The notes under the pieces were generated by a model. That model ran no database searches. It had not been told where the DNA came from and saw nothing but the letters and a program-made list of their open reading frames with translations. The translations under genes were made by a program, and so were the position numbers. A stretch of 64,000 bases of DNA from Planococcus citri (Eukaryota; Arthropoda; Insecta; Hemiptera; Pseudococcidae): assembly GCF_950023065.1 (NCBI RefSeq), contig NC_088678.1:83113590-83177589 (forward strand). The letters run 5' to 3'. Shown here one piece after another: positions 35,802-45,528 of this stretch. Every line of letters starts with the position of its first letter. The stretch's first letter is position 1.

Positions 35802-36705
35802 TTTATTCGGACTAAATCCTACAAAAGGTTTTTTTGCGGGATACTGTAGTGGAAGGGGTCCTATTTAACATACTAAAAGTCCCACCCCGTACCCCGCGTG
35901 CGTCGCGTGCTAGAGCGTGAAAAGTGTCCCGCCGCGGCGTTTTTTGCGATTTTCTCGCGAGGGTTTGATTTTACGTCGAAAATGGCTTTATTTTTGTGTT
36001 CTACGTCAAATTTCCGATCTATTGATATATCAACTGCCCTTCTACCCCCAAGGGGGGTGGGACCAGAACCATTCAAATGAGAGGGGTTTTCTAAAAAAAA
36101 CAAAAAAGCTATCGGCGCATATGGGGGATGAAATGGTCCCGGAGAGTGTTCGAGTTGATACCAGCATGGAAGGTGGGTACCATCGAGAAACTTCCGCGTG
36201 AAAAATTTCAGATCCACGCCCCCTCCCCTTTTTGGGGAGCCCCCCTTTTCTGAAATTTCAATAACACTTTTCTCAGCCCCATTTCAACCGATTTTGAAAA
36301 TTTTTCAGTATGTTATGTATATCCTTAGTAAGTATCCCCACAACAATTTTCAACCCCCTCCCCTCATATTTACCCCTCAAAATGGCGTTTTTTTATATTT
36401 TTTATGCCTATTAACAATCAATATTGCGAGGTAAAATTTTGGAAACACGTTTTTTGGATGTATTTTCGGCCCCCAAACATCATATACTGTTTTAGAAATT
36501 TTTGCTTTGGTGCGCCGGGGTGAAAAATTAGATGAATGTGTTTTAGGGGGGTAGGGGGTGAAATGGGAATTTTGAAAAAAATAACTATTAACGAGTAGGG
36601 TATCGTTTTCATATGATTCGATACCGCTGAGAACGAATATGACTTCAGATTTTCTGCTGCACTCACCTAGCTCTCTCCACAGCCCTCAGCCCGACCTCAA
36701 TTTTC
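35802..36705. repeat. Long inverted repeat, left arm
   Basis: Every position pairs with its mirror (the two coordinates sum to 73709) without indels from 35802 to at least 36666, so about 865 bp of arm is nearly identical to its inverted copy. Mirrored translations of 114, 94 and 78 codons are identical on the two arms. One 82-codon stretch differs at two residues. The innermost 40 bp is more diverged. Confidence 0.92.
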
Positions 36706-37004
36706 ACTATCTCTTGAAAAACGTCATCCAGACATGGAAATGACGAAATAAAAACGCAAATATGCATCATGTTGAGTGCAGCTATGTACCATGGAATAAG
36801 AAAATGAATGTGCACCGCGATAGAAACTGCCATATAAAAATTACGATTTTTGGGAGTTTAAATTGCGTTTTTTTCAAAAACATGATAAGAACCATTCTTA
36901 TAGGAAATTATATGAGAACATTTTTTGAATAACAACTTTGTCGAAAAACGCGATATTTCGCGAGATAATCAAAATATGAAAATGACTTTATTTCCAAAAT
37001 AATG

Positions 37005-37907
37005 AAAATTGAGGGGGGCTGAGGGGCTCTGGAGGGGGCTAGGTGAGTGTAGCAGAAAATCTGAAGTCATATTCGTTCTCAGCGGTATCGAATCATATGA
37101 AAACGACACCCTACTCGTTAATAGTTATTTTTTTCAAAATTCCCATTTCACCCCCTACCCCCCTAAAACACATTCATCTAATTTTTCACCCCGGCGCACC
37201 AAAGCAAAAATTTCTAAAACAGTATATGATGTTTGGGGGCCGAAAATACATCCAAAAAACGTGTTTCCAAAATTTTACCTCGCAATATTGATTGTTAATA
37301 GGCATAAAAAATATAAAAAAACGCCATTTTGAGGGGTAAATATGAGGGGAGGGGGTTGAAAATTGTTGTGGGGATACTTACTAAGGATATACATAACATA
37401 CTGAAAAATTTTCAAAATCGGTTGAAATGGGGCTGAGAAAAGTGTTATTGAAATTTCAGAAAAGGGGGGCTCCCCAAAAAGGGGAGGGGGCGTGGATCTG
37501 AAATTTTTCACGCGGAAGTTTCTCGATGGTACCCACCTTCCATGCTGGTATCAACTCGAACACTCTCCGGGACCATTTCATCCCCCATATGCGCCGATAG
37601 CTTTTTTGTTTTTTTTAGAAAACCCCTCTCATTTGAATGGTTCTGGTCCCACCCCCCTTGGGGGTAGAAGGGCAGTTGATATATCAATAGATCGGAAATT
37701 TGACGTAGAACACAAAAATAAAGCCATTTTCGACGTAAAATCAAACCCTCGCGAGAAAATCGCAAAAAACGCCGCGGCGGGACACTTTTCACGCTCTAGC
37801 ACGCGACGCACGCGGGGTACGGGGTGGGACTTTTAGTATGTTAAATAGGACCCCTTCCACTACAGTATCCCGCAAAAAAACCTTTTGTAGGATTTAGTCC
37901 GAATAAA
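37005..37907. repeat. Long inverted repeat, right arm
   Basis: Mirror copy of 35802-36705, separated from it by a spacer of about 300 bp (36706-37004). A transcript across the region would form a hairpin with a stem of about 0.87-0.9 kb. Confidence 0.92.
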
Positions 37908-38384
37908 TCTTCCCATATCATCTAAAATTCCTGTACTACCAATTTTTTGCATGGGTATAAATATGGACCCCTAAATTTTTTTTCTATCTAATTTTGATTC
38001 AATGGTTTTTAGAATACCGAGAAAAGAAGACAAGTCTAAAGCATCGAAAAACATCTTTAAATAAATTGTTGTACAATTTTCTGAAATTTTTATTCATTTT
38101 TTGAGGGGGTCTTATTTGTACCACTTTATGTTACTTTTCTAAATTTCAAATTTCTCCGTGAGTTTTCAACAAAAAAAATGTTTTTTTTTTTACACAATAT
38201 AGGTACTAGAGTCTTTGGCCTTTTGAATGGTATATTCGAAAAAAAATTGATAATTTTTTCTACCCTTTAAAGCCAAAAAGCTAGAGGGGGTCCATATTTG
38301 TACCTTCTCCTCTACAAAAACCAAAAATTTCTTTTTTACAAGAAAATTTTCGAAATTTCCGCGAATCGCAGTATTTTGTCATGA

Positions 38385-38815
38385 ACTAACCCAACGAGGG
38401 CGAATTTCGCCATTTCCAGCAATTCTGGAGCCTCCAGCGCGATTTTTCAATTTCTCCAGGCGCTCCAGAAAAGCTGGAAATGGGGAAATTCACCCTCGGG
38501 GGCTTGATTAATGACGAAATAGAGCGATTCGCGCATTTTTCGATAATTTTCTCGCCAACGAGAAATTTTTGATTTTTGGATACTTTTATTTTGAAAAAAA
38601 GCTGGTCAAAAAACCACTCATGAGGTGTTCGCTCCAGAATCGGCTCAAATGTGAATAAATTCGTTGAACAGGTCGAGTATAACACACAACTCAATTTTTA
38701 GCTGCCCAACATCGTAGTCACACTTTCTGGAGCAAATTCAAAATTCTGGAGAAATTGAAAAGTAGCGCTGGAGGCTCCAGAATGGCTGGAAATGGCGAAA
38801 TTTGGATTGGGGGGT
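38385..38815. repeat. Small inverted-repeat element related to the 'gcctccagc' family
   Basis: Left arm 38395-38458 ('cgaatttcgccatttccag', 'attctggagcctccagcgc', 'gatttttcaatttctcca') is the inverted copy of 38741-38808. The 'ctggagcctccagc' core is shared with the five fold-back copies, suggesting related ancestry or convergence on a self-complementary motif. Confidence 0.75.
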
Positions 38816-39084
38816 TAATATTAGTTTTAGAACTTACTTTGAACATTTTTACTGATCAAGTACGTACTTTTTTTAAAAAAAAGCATAAATCACCAAAAAA
38901 TAGTCATTTTGGATTTTTCAAAAATTCTCCAAAAATCGAACAATGAACTTGGGCAGTGGGCAGTGGGCAGTGGGCAGCTGAAAATTTGGATTTGGGGGTT
39001 TTAGAACATGCTCTTTCCAAAAATCGCGGTCCCGTTCAAATCCGAGGCGGACACCTCAAGAGGTTCCCTTGTAAGTACATAATT
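38816..39084. other. Spacer with a four-copy GGGCAGT microsatellite
   Basis: A GGGCAGT heptamer is repeated four times at 38951-38976. The sequence is otherwise AT-rich, with no gene. Confidence 0.6.
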
Positions 39085-39659
39085 GCCTTCCTGAAAAAAG
39101 TACTCGCTAGAAAGCTATCCTAAGTGACATGAAAAATCTTAAATCAATGCAAAGAAGATTCAAAAGAGCTTCCTAAAATATTCTGCTGTGCAAAAATTCA
39201 ATTTCTGAATTTTATTTTTTGAATTTTCAACCTTTCTGGAATCTTTATTTCAAAACGTAATATAGGTACAATTATTTTTCAAATCCTTGGAGCAATAATT
39301 TGGGTCTAGTGGAATCTACAATTTTATTCCTCTGTGTTTTGAAATGATTGTGGAAGTTGTAATTTATCAGGAGAGAAAATGATCATATCTGATTCGAGTC
39401 TGAATTGATCCCATCCGATCAAAACCTCAAATCTGATCATGTGATTTTTTCAGGGGAAAGTATCAGATCTAAATGAGGCCAGGTCAAATCTGTACATTCC
39501 TGGATATCGAATTTAATTCTACTTTATGAAAGGTATTATTCTACATGATATTCTACAGGGTGCACAAAAATATCGAGTACCCCTCAGAAAGTTTTTTATT
39601 TAAGGAATATAAGTATACCTATACATTACATACGTTGATTTCAACTAACTTTAATTCCG

Positions 39660-41618
39660 TTACCCCTCCTTACTCTGCCAAACTACGAATTCACGGTTAA
39701 TTTCATTTCTTTTTTCTATCGTGTAAGTGAATCCTATTTGTTTCGAATGAAATGAAATACCAATTTTAACGATGGTGTCAACGTGATCCATACTTTTGAG
39801 CTTTACATCATATCGTTTATCGTATATTTGTTTAAGGGCTTCGGCAGCGGATTCCGAAAGTAATTCCGACTTTGTAGCTTTCTTTAATTCCCATATCACG
39901 CCTGTGCGGTGAACTGCAGCTTTTGGGATACAAATTAGACCTATGTTGGTTCTTCCTTCCTCAACCGTTGGCTTATCTTCGATGTAATGGGTTTCTGGTT
40001 GAAAGCTGATAAGAGCGATGAGGTACCAATGGTAATAAAGTTCCGATCCGTGTTCGGCAGTTTTTCGAGAAAAATATGAGGTGCTGAGCTCGGTAAAATT
40101 TACAAGATCTGATTCGAATTTATTCATTTTTAACGCTAAAATATCATGGAAATCTGGCCCGTGTGCGGAGTAATCAATTTTACGGTCCAGTTTACCATAC
40201 AGCCAATTTATTAACTCGGATTTCATAATGCATCTCACTTCGGTGTTGGGAATAGTGAGTTCGACGGAAGGGTCGGATGGCCAATTTAGATTTGGTTTGG
40301 CATTTAAATATCCGAGAAATACGAGTAAAGTATAAATTGTTTCGGTATTCCGAGCGTCGTGGAAATCAATTCTTACTTTCAATCTATGTTGGAATATTTC
40401 CGTAGTCGAGTTGGGAAAAATTTGAAGTATTTCGAAATACTGGTCTTCTTCGAGAACAAACCCATCACTCAATTTATCATAGCCCGTCGACAGCCAGTAA
40501 TTATCGATTCTATTCTCCTCCAAACATCTCATAATCGTATAAGGGTTGTACATCAGGTGATCGCCATAAGTGTAACCATTGTACCATAATTTGATGTCGT
40601 TGAAATCCAAAGTATTAGGAATATTTTCATGGTAAAGTTTTGCCTCCGATTCCGTAAAACCATAATACTCGCTGAACCTCGTGTTGAAAACAGAGTAAAG
40701 CGATGCATCAGGGATGAGCGATGGAATTTCGATGTCGTATACTCCAGTGAGCAATGCCTTTGCGCAGAATGGATTATCCTTAAGACTGTGCAAAAGGAAT
40801 TCATCGTATAAGTCTTCAAACTTTTTATACTCCTCGGTATAACCACCAAGGATTTTGAAAGCATGTGCCAGCGGTGTGTCAAATTCGTCTAACAAAATTA
40901 TCACTGGTTTTCCAAAATGCTCGTGTAGAATTTCGCTTAAGGTGCCTAAGCTAGTTGTCAAGTGATATTCTGAAATATCGGTGTGTTTGGTCATATAATG
41001 TTCTACCATAGCTCTACGTTCAGTATAGAACTTGCCGTTTTCAACATTCACGTACGCATAAATTTGGTACTGATGATTCTCAAACAGCTCCCAAATCTTA
41101 GTGTGAAACATTTCTATCAATTCGGAGTACGTTCTCCCTCGAACAGTCATGCTAAGTTGAATGACTGGCCAGTTTCCCATGGTCGTTTTTACAAAGACTT
41201 CATCTTCGCTGATTTTTAATGGTTGTAAATACCGCCATTGACCCGGATTAATAGAGTAGTTTCCACCCACAAACAAAAGCGGGTTAAGTCTGTTTTCAGG
41301 TGGTACAATTTTTCCTTCTGCATCCGTTTCGATTCTTAAAAAAGTAGCCAGCATATCCATGTTGAGTGATTTTCCCCATCTTCGTGCTCTTGTGATCACC
41401 ACTGTGGCGTGCGTAGTAAGCCAAAATTCCTTGATAAATAAACTTTTGTCCACAAAGTAATGTTGCGTTAAGCGGGCATATGAAAAACTTTTCGTAGTAC
41501 GGGGGATAGGAGGTGAATATGTTGTACTAGGTTCCAATTCTGAGGAGATGTGGATGATGAAGGAGACGACGATAAGGTGAGACAAAATAACCTGCGGTAA
41601 CGTGCGAGTGATCCGCAT
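39660..41618 (-). CDS. AAA-ATPase-like / PD-(D/E)XK protein with signal peptide, probable horizontal transfer
   Basis: Single-exon, 652 aa. Residues 1-27 form a hydrophobic signal-like segment (ILSHLIVVSFIIHIS). FVDKSLFIKEF (55-65), then ITRARRWGKSLNMDML (75-90), a non-canonical P-loop with GKS at 82-84, and ILLDEFDTPL (241-250) as Walker B are diagnostic of the bacterial 'AAA-ATPase-like' family. LTGVYDI (290-296) and YYGFTESE (318-325) are also typical. The C-terminus carries the associated PD-(D/E)XK-like domain: GRTNIGL (555-561, where the family usually has GRTDI) and VIWELKKA (574-581), then a basic helix. The family is mainly bacterial; related genes are reported as horizontally acquired in mealybug genomes (from memory). 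The host codons and an added N-terminal signal argue it is a resident insect gene. Asp-to-Asn in the nuclease motif may weaken catalysis. Confidence 0.88.
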   Translation of the reverse strand: MRITRTLPQVILSHLIVVSFIIHISSELEPSTTYSPPIPRTTKSFSYARLTQHYFVDKSLFIKEFWLTTHATVVITRARRWGKSLNMDMLATFLRIETDAEGKIVPPENRLNPLLFVGGNYSINPGQWRYLQPLKISEDEVFVKTTMGNWPVIQLSMTVRGRTYSELIEMFHTKIWELFENHQYQIYAYVNVENGKFYTERRAMVEHYMTKHTDISEYHLTTSLGTLSEILHEHFGKPVIILLDEFDTPLAHAFKILGGYTEEYKKFEDLYDEFLLHSLKDNPFCAKALLTGVYDIEIPSLIPDASLYSVFNTRFSEYYGFTESEAKLYHENIPNTLDFNDIKLWYNGYTYGDHLMYNPYTIMRCLEENRIDNYWLSTGYDKLSDGFVLEEDQYFEILQIFPNSTTEIFQHRLKVRIDFHDARNTETIYTLLVFLGYLNAKPNLNWPSDPSVELTIPNTEVRCIMKSELINWLYGKLDRKIDYSAHGPDFHDILALKMNKFESDLVNFTELSTSYFSRKTAEHGSELYYHWYLIALISFQPETHYIEDKPTVEEGRTNIGLICIPKAAVHRTGVIWELKKATKSELLSESAAEALKQIYDKRYDVKLKSMDHVDTIVKIGISFHSKQIGFTYTIEKRNEINREFVVWQSKEG

Positions 41619-42160
41619 TTCGGATGGTAATTTTTGGTGTCTTGGTGTCAGTATTAGATGGGATGAAGAACAAAATGTAGATATCTTTAGGTTATGATCA
41701 TTATCCTTTTAAAAGTTTTAAAAGCTAAAGTACCGAAAGTACGACTATTTACCGAGATTGCACGTCTTGGCTTTGGCTTCTTTAACAATGTGAGGTGCTG
41801 CACAGGAAAACCATTTGATTTGAGCAGATCTAGAGAATATCCGCGTAAGATCACGTTCAATTTGCACAGACTGATTCGAATAGACACGATCGAATTAATG
41901 AAGTACGTACATACATAGTTATACTCGGGCAACATTTATCGCTCTTCTTATCCAAATATCTTATGAAAATCAATTAAATGGGTACCTATCTCGTAATCTC
42001 GTTGCGAGGAATGAAATTAATCGAACTCCACTTCCTTCATTTTCATTAATCGTGCAGTATCTATTCTGTAATGAAAAATTTAATATATGTATTAAACTGT
42101 ACTCCAAGCGTACTTATCTATAGGTACCTAATGATCTACATGCTTGAATTTTTTAGTGCC
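41619..42160. other. Upstream region of the ATPase-like gene
   Basis: Conserved between the two duplicated copies (compare 22133-22560), with shared AT-rich blocks such as 'cagactgattcgaatagaca' and 'gggtacctatctcgtaatct'. This is the likely promoter region of the minus-strand ATPase gene; no specific element is recognised. Confidence 0.5.
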
Positions 42161-43069
42161 GGTTTTGTGGAGAGAGGGGACAGGAGGGGGAATTTGGCTG
42201 AGAATATTTTACGACTTCCTAAATAAAATACAAATTTCAGATATTCTAGGGGCTCAGTCTGGTTTTCAAGGGAGGGGGCTAAAATCGCCATGAGAGTTTA
42301 TTTTGCTCAAAAAGAGGAGACCTTTTTTTTAGAGATAATAGAACTTGAAGTTTTATTTTAGAACTTTTACAACGAATTTATATTTTTTCAAATTTTTTGA
42401 AAATCAAGAGGTCCGCCGCAGCTGGAGTTTTTCGAAAATGGAAAAAAATGAAAATTTTGGAAGCGCAAGTTTTCATTTTAATAAAACACTATTTTTCAGC
42501 GATTTTTTTTGTGGAAAACAGAATTATTTTTTGGCAGTTTTGGCCGAAAAGCAGAACTCCTGTTAGCAATTTTCACAAAAAATAAGACTTTTTTCGGAAA
42601 ATTTGGGGTGGGGGGGCTGGGGGGAGGAACAGCGCTTCATAGACACCCATAAGGAAAAAATCATTACTATTTGGATGTTTTGACCTACAATGTGGAATTT
42701 CTTGGCAATTTTTTTGCAAAAATTTGAACTTGATGACGATTTTGGAAACAATGAGACTTTTGACCATTTCGGCAGAGAACAGGACTTCTTGGGCGTTTTT
42801 GGCAAAAGTTGCAATTTTTTGACAAGTTTTTTTGACCATTTTTCCAAAAAAGGGAACTTCAATATTTTTTATAACTTCGGAAAAAATTGAGACCATTGAA
42901 AATTTTCGTAAAGTTGAAATTTTTGATAATTTTAACAGAAGACTTGACCCTTGACCATTTGGGAAATTTTAGCGAGAAATAGAACACTTCATGGACAATT
43001 TTTTCAAAAAATAGGACTTCTACTCGGCAGTCTTAGATGAAAAAATTAACACGTCTTAAACAGCTTATG

Positions 43070-44125
43070 CAAAAAATCTACTGGAGGCTAAAGTAAATTT
43101 TTGAAACTTGAAATTCCCGCAACATTAATTTATGAAATGGAGTTATTGGCTAGCTGAAATTTACTTCGCAGACTACATGGTGGTTTCAAATGGTTTTGAA
43201 GCTTCCAGCTACTTTTAGGAAATTTCAATTTTCCAAAAAAAACACCATATAACCTTTCAAAAAGTCGTTGGAGGCTCCAAAACGACTTCGTAGCGTATTG
43301 AAATTAGTTTACAGAATGAATTTCGACTCTCCATCTCAGTTTGATGAAATTTTGACAAAATGTCAAGTTTCAAAAATCTACTGGAGGCTCCAGTAATTTT
43401 CAAAAACGACGCTGGAGGCTCTAAAATGACTTGAACCCACCTGAAGTCGTCTTCAGAGGGTGTTAAAATTGGAGTGTAGAGTAAATTTCAGCTTTCCATC
43501 TCCAGTTGATGAAATTTTGTGATAATTTAAAGTTTCAAAAATCTGCTGGAGGCTTCAAGAATTTTCAGAAAGTCGCTGGAGACTCCAAAACGACTTGAAG
43601 TTCACCTGCAGTACTTCGTAGCGTATTGAAAGTAGTTTTTAGAATAAATTTCAGCTTTACAACTCCAATTTGATGGAATTTTGTGGGAATTTCGAATTTC
43701 AAAAATCTGCTGGAGGCTCCAGAACTGCTCAAAACGGGTTGAAACTGTTTCCAATCGATTTGGCATGTCAAAAATAGGGTATATCCCAAATTTCAGCTTG
43801 TAAAATTTTGATTTTTTCCCTCATTTTTGGCTTAAATTGAATTTTCAAAAATTCACCAAAAATCGAAAAACGCACTTTAGCACTTGAAATTTTGACAGGT
43901 GATAAATGTTTGCATGATCTTTCGATCTACCTTAGTACAGTTTGAAAAATTTCGTGCAAGTCCTATATGAAAAGCAAAATCTGCGATTTCGGCCGACCTT
44001 TCGATCAAAATGACCGCTATTTTGTAAGTAGGGTCACTTTTTTTTGACGAAAAGGGCTAGAAAGTTGTCCCGGAGGATCGGCGGGGGGGGGGGTGCAATT
44101 ACTCTTATTGTCATATGCCGGACTA
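43070..44125. mobile_element. Fold-back TIR element, copy 4 (right part only)
   Basis: Starts inside the element at 'aaaatctactggaggct' and ends with the terminus GTCATATGCCGGACTA after a poly-G tract. The left terminus and left arm are absent. It abuts the duplicated block at 43066, where the sequence 'cagcttatgcaaaaa' leads straight into the element. Confidence 0.87.
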
Positions 44126-44950
44126 TTAGTAATTTATTGATTTTTTCCCGAGTGGGGCATAATGTCAGAAAATCAGAAAGATTTTTTTCCCAAGTTTTTA
44201 TGAATCTGACACAATGTCAGAAACTTGATATTCTTATCTGATTGGATCATTGATTGTGTATCAAATCGAAACATTATTCCCTATACATCTAATTTGATCA
44301 ATGTTTTCATCAAATTAAAAATGATTATGTTTCTCAATGTTTTCTTTTTTTTTTTTTTTTCAAAAATATGGAGATTTGAACAAACTGAAAAGTATTTTGA
44401 AAATTTGTGCCGAAATCGCGATTGAAATGATCAGGGAGATTTTTTCCAAAATGAAAAATCCAGAAACTCTCTGACTACTCCAGAATGTCTCGAAACTTTC
44501 ACCACTTGATTTAAGAGGTTGAAAACGCCAAAACACAGTGTAATTCAAATTCCAGCGGTCTACCTTAATTTGATCAAGGTTTGATTTTGCCAGGAAATAA
44601 GATGAACAGTTTGTTAAATTTGGCCTGCTGATATGTACTTATATTTATGACACTTTTTGAATTTTTCTTCGCTCAGTTCAGACATTTTTCTGTCCATCGA
44701 GATATACTTTCTTGCTAGAGAAGGGACTTTGCATTTTTCAAACTCATCCCTTCTTGAGGAAGAATACATTGGTATGTAGATTATGATGAAAATTTGAAAA
44801 TTTTCCAACTCGAGTGTTGGTACCTACATATTGTTTTGATTCTTGAAATTCTATCGGGTGAGAGGACTGGGCTAATGTAGTAATAATAATATAGGTGCAG
44901 AAATTCGCGTAAACTTGAAAATATATTAACGTTTGATTTTTGATTCACAG
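44126..44950. other. Intron end of the EVA-1-like gene
   Basis: AT-rich with a T-run at 44345-44361. It ends in acceptor tgattcacag at 44941-44950. No other feature is recognised. Confidence 0.55.
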
Positions 44951-45166
44951 TTCCTCGTAAAGTTCTGCTACAAAAGTTCGAAGAAGGGCCGGATCAAGAC
45001 GAGTATCCGATCGAAGAAGTCGATCAACACGATATCCTCGATAATCCGGAGTCATTAGCACCTTCGCCAGATATCGCAGGTCGTAGAAGATACAACGAAA
45101 GCAATAGCAGTGCTATACTTTTACAACATCCTGCCTCAAATAGTGTTCATAATACTACGTTTACCG
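44951..45166 (+). CDS. EVA-1-like protein, extracellular stalk exon
   Basis: This 216-bp exon (2 + 213 + 1) follows acceptor attcacag and ends at donor gtacct. It encodes VPRKVLLQKFEEGPDQDEYP, an acidic stretch (IEEVDQHDILDNPE) and a Ser/Asn-rich linker ending HNTTFT. This is the expected stalk between the SUEL domain and the membrane segment. N-x-S/T sequons (NES, NTT) fit an extracellular location. Confidence 0.82.
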
Positions 45167-45259
45167 GTACCTACTTTTTCAATAATTTATCCACTGTATT
45201 TTTTAATGTTGTACCTAACTAATTCGCTTCATTAATGTTGTTTTATTTTTTTGTTGCAG

Positions 45260-45528
45260 CGAATAAAGAAAAAATGTACATATATTTAGTAGGTAGCGTT
45301 AGCGGAATAGTAATCTCATTAGTAATATTTGTAATCGTGCGTGTGATATGGTCGCGGAAAAGGTCGAATGGCGGCGATAAATACCAAGAAAATGCGGCCG
45401 GAAATACGACGCTGCCGCATTCGTTTAACGACGAAATCAGCGAAGTTGACGCCGACATAACGCTGGCGGAAGTTATGCCTCCGGTTACCATCATTCCGAG
45501 CCTGCATCACATATCACCGCCTGGTGAA
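45260..45528 (+). CDS. EVA-1-like protein, transmembrane and cytoplasmic exon
   Basis: This 269-bp exon has acceptor tttgttgcag and donor gtaagt, in phase with both neighbours. It begins ANKEKMYIYLVGS, followed by a hydrophobic segment (IVISLVIFVIVRVIW), and then basic residues SRKRS as a stop-transfer signal. The cytoplasmic tail is acidic and proline-containing (EVDADITLAEVMPPVTIIPS). Type I membrane topology is predicted. Confidence 0.87.

Larger units (their letters stand above)
35390..38314. mobile_element. 2.9-kb TIR element containing a long near-perfect inverted repeat
   Basis: The left end TAGAGGAGAAGGTACAATTA is followed by 'caaatatggacccc'. The right end mirrors it ('ggggtccatatttg', then TACCTTCTCCTCTA). 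A TA dinucleotide lies at each end, compatible with a TA target site. The body holds the long inverted repeat 35802-37907. No transposase is visible; two arrangements are possible, a single composite element or a younger fold-back inserted in an older MITE. Confidence 0.75.
39085..43066. repeat. Intra-intronic duplicated block, copy B
   Basis: Matches copy A (20680-22925 joined to 25400-26010) in the same orientation, about 18.5 kb away. Copy B keeps the complete ATPase gene. Its right end runs directly into a truncated fold-back element at about 43070. Confidence 0.85.
20571..44950 (+). other. 24.4-kb intron of the EVA-1-like gene, hosting nested genes
   Basis: The donor at 20571 (gtacgtaa) and acceptor at 44941-44950 (tgattcacag) bound an intron that connects two phase-compatible exons. 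On the opposite strand it contains an odorant receptor gene and an AAA-ATPase-like gene, the degenerate copy of the latter, and most of the repeat families described in this window. The join is inferred from reading phase and protein continuity; no transcript evidence is available to me. Confidence 0.75.

Noticed and set aside
35873..37836. Pairs of identical 60-114-codon frames on opposite strands
   Set aside because: They are mirror images created by the long inverted repeat and show no known protein similarity.
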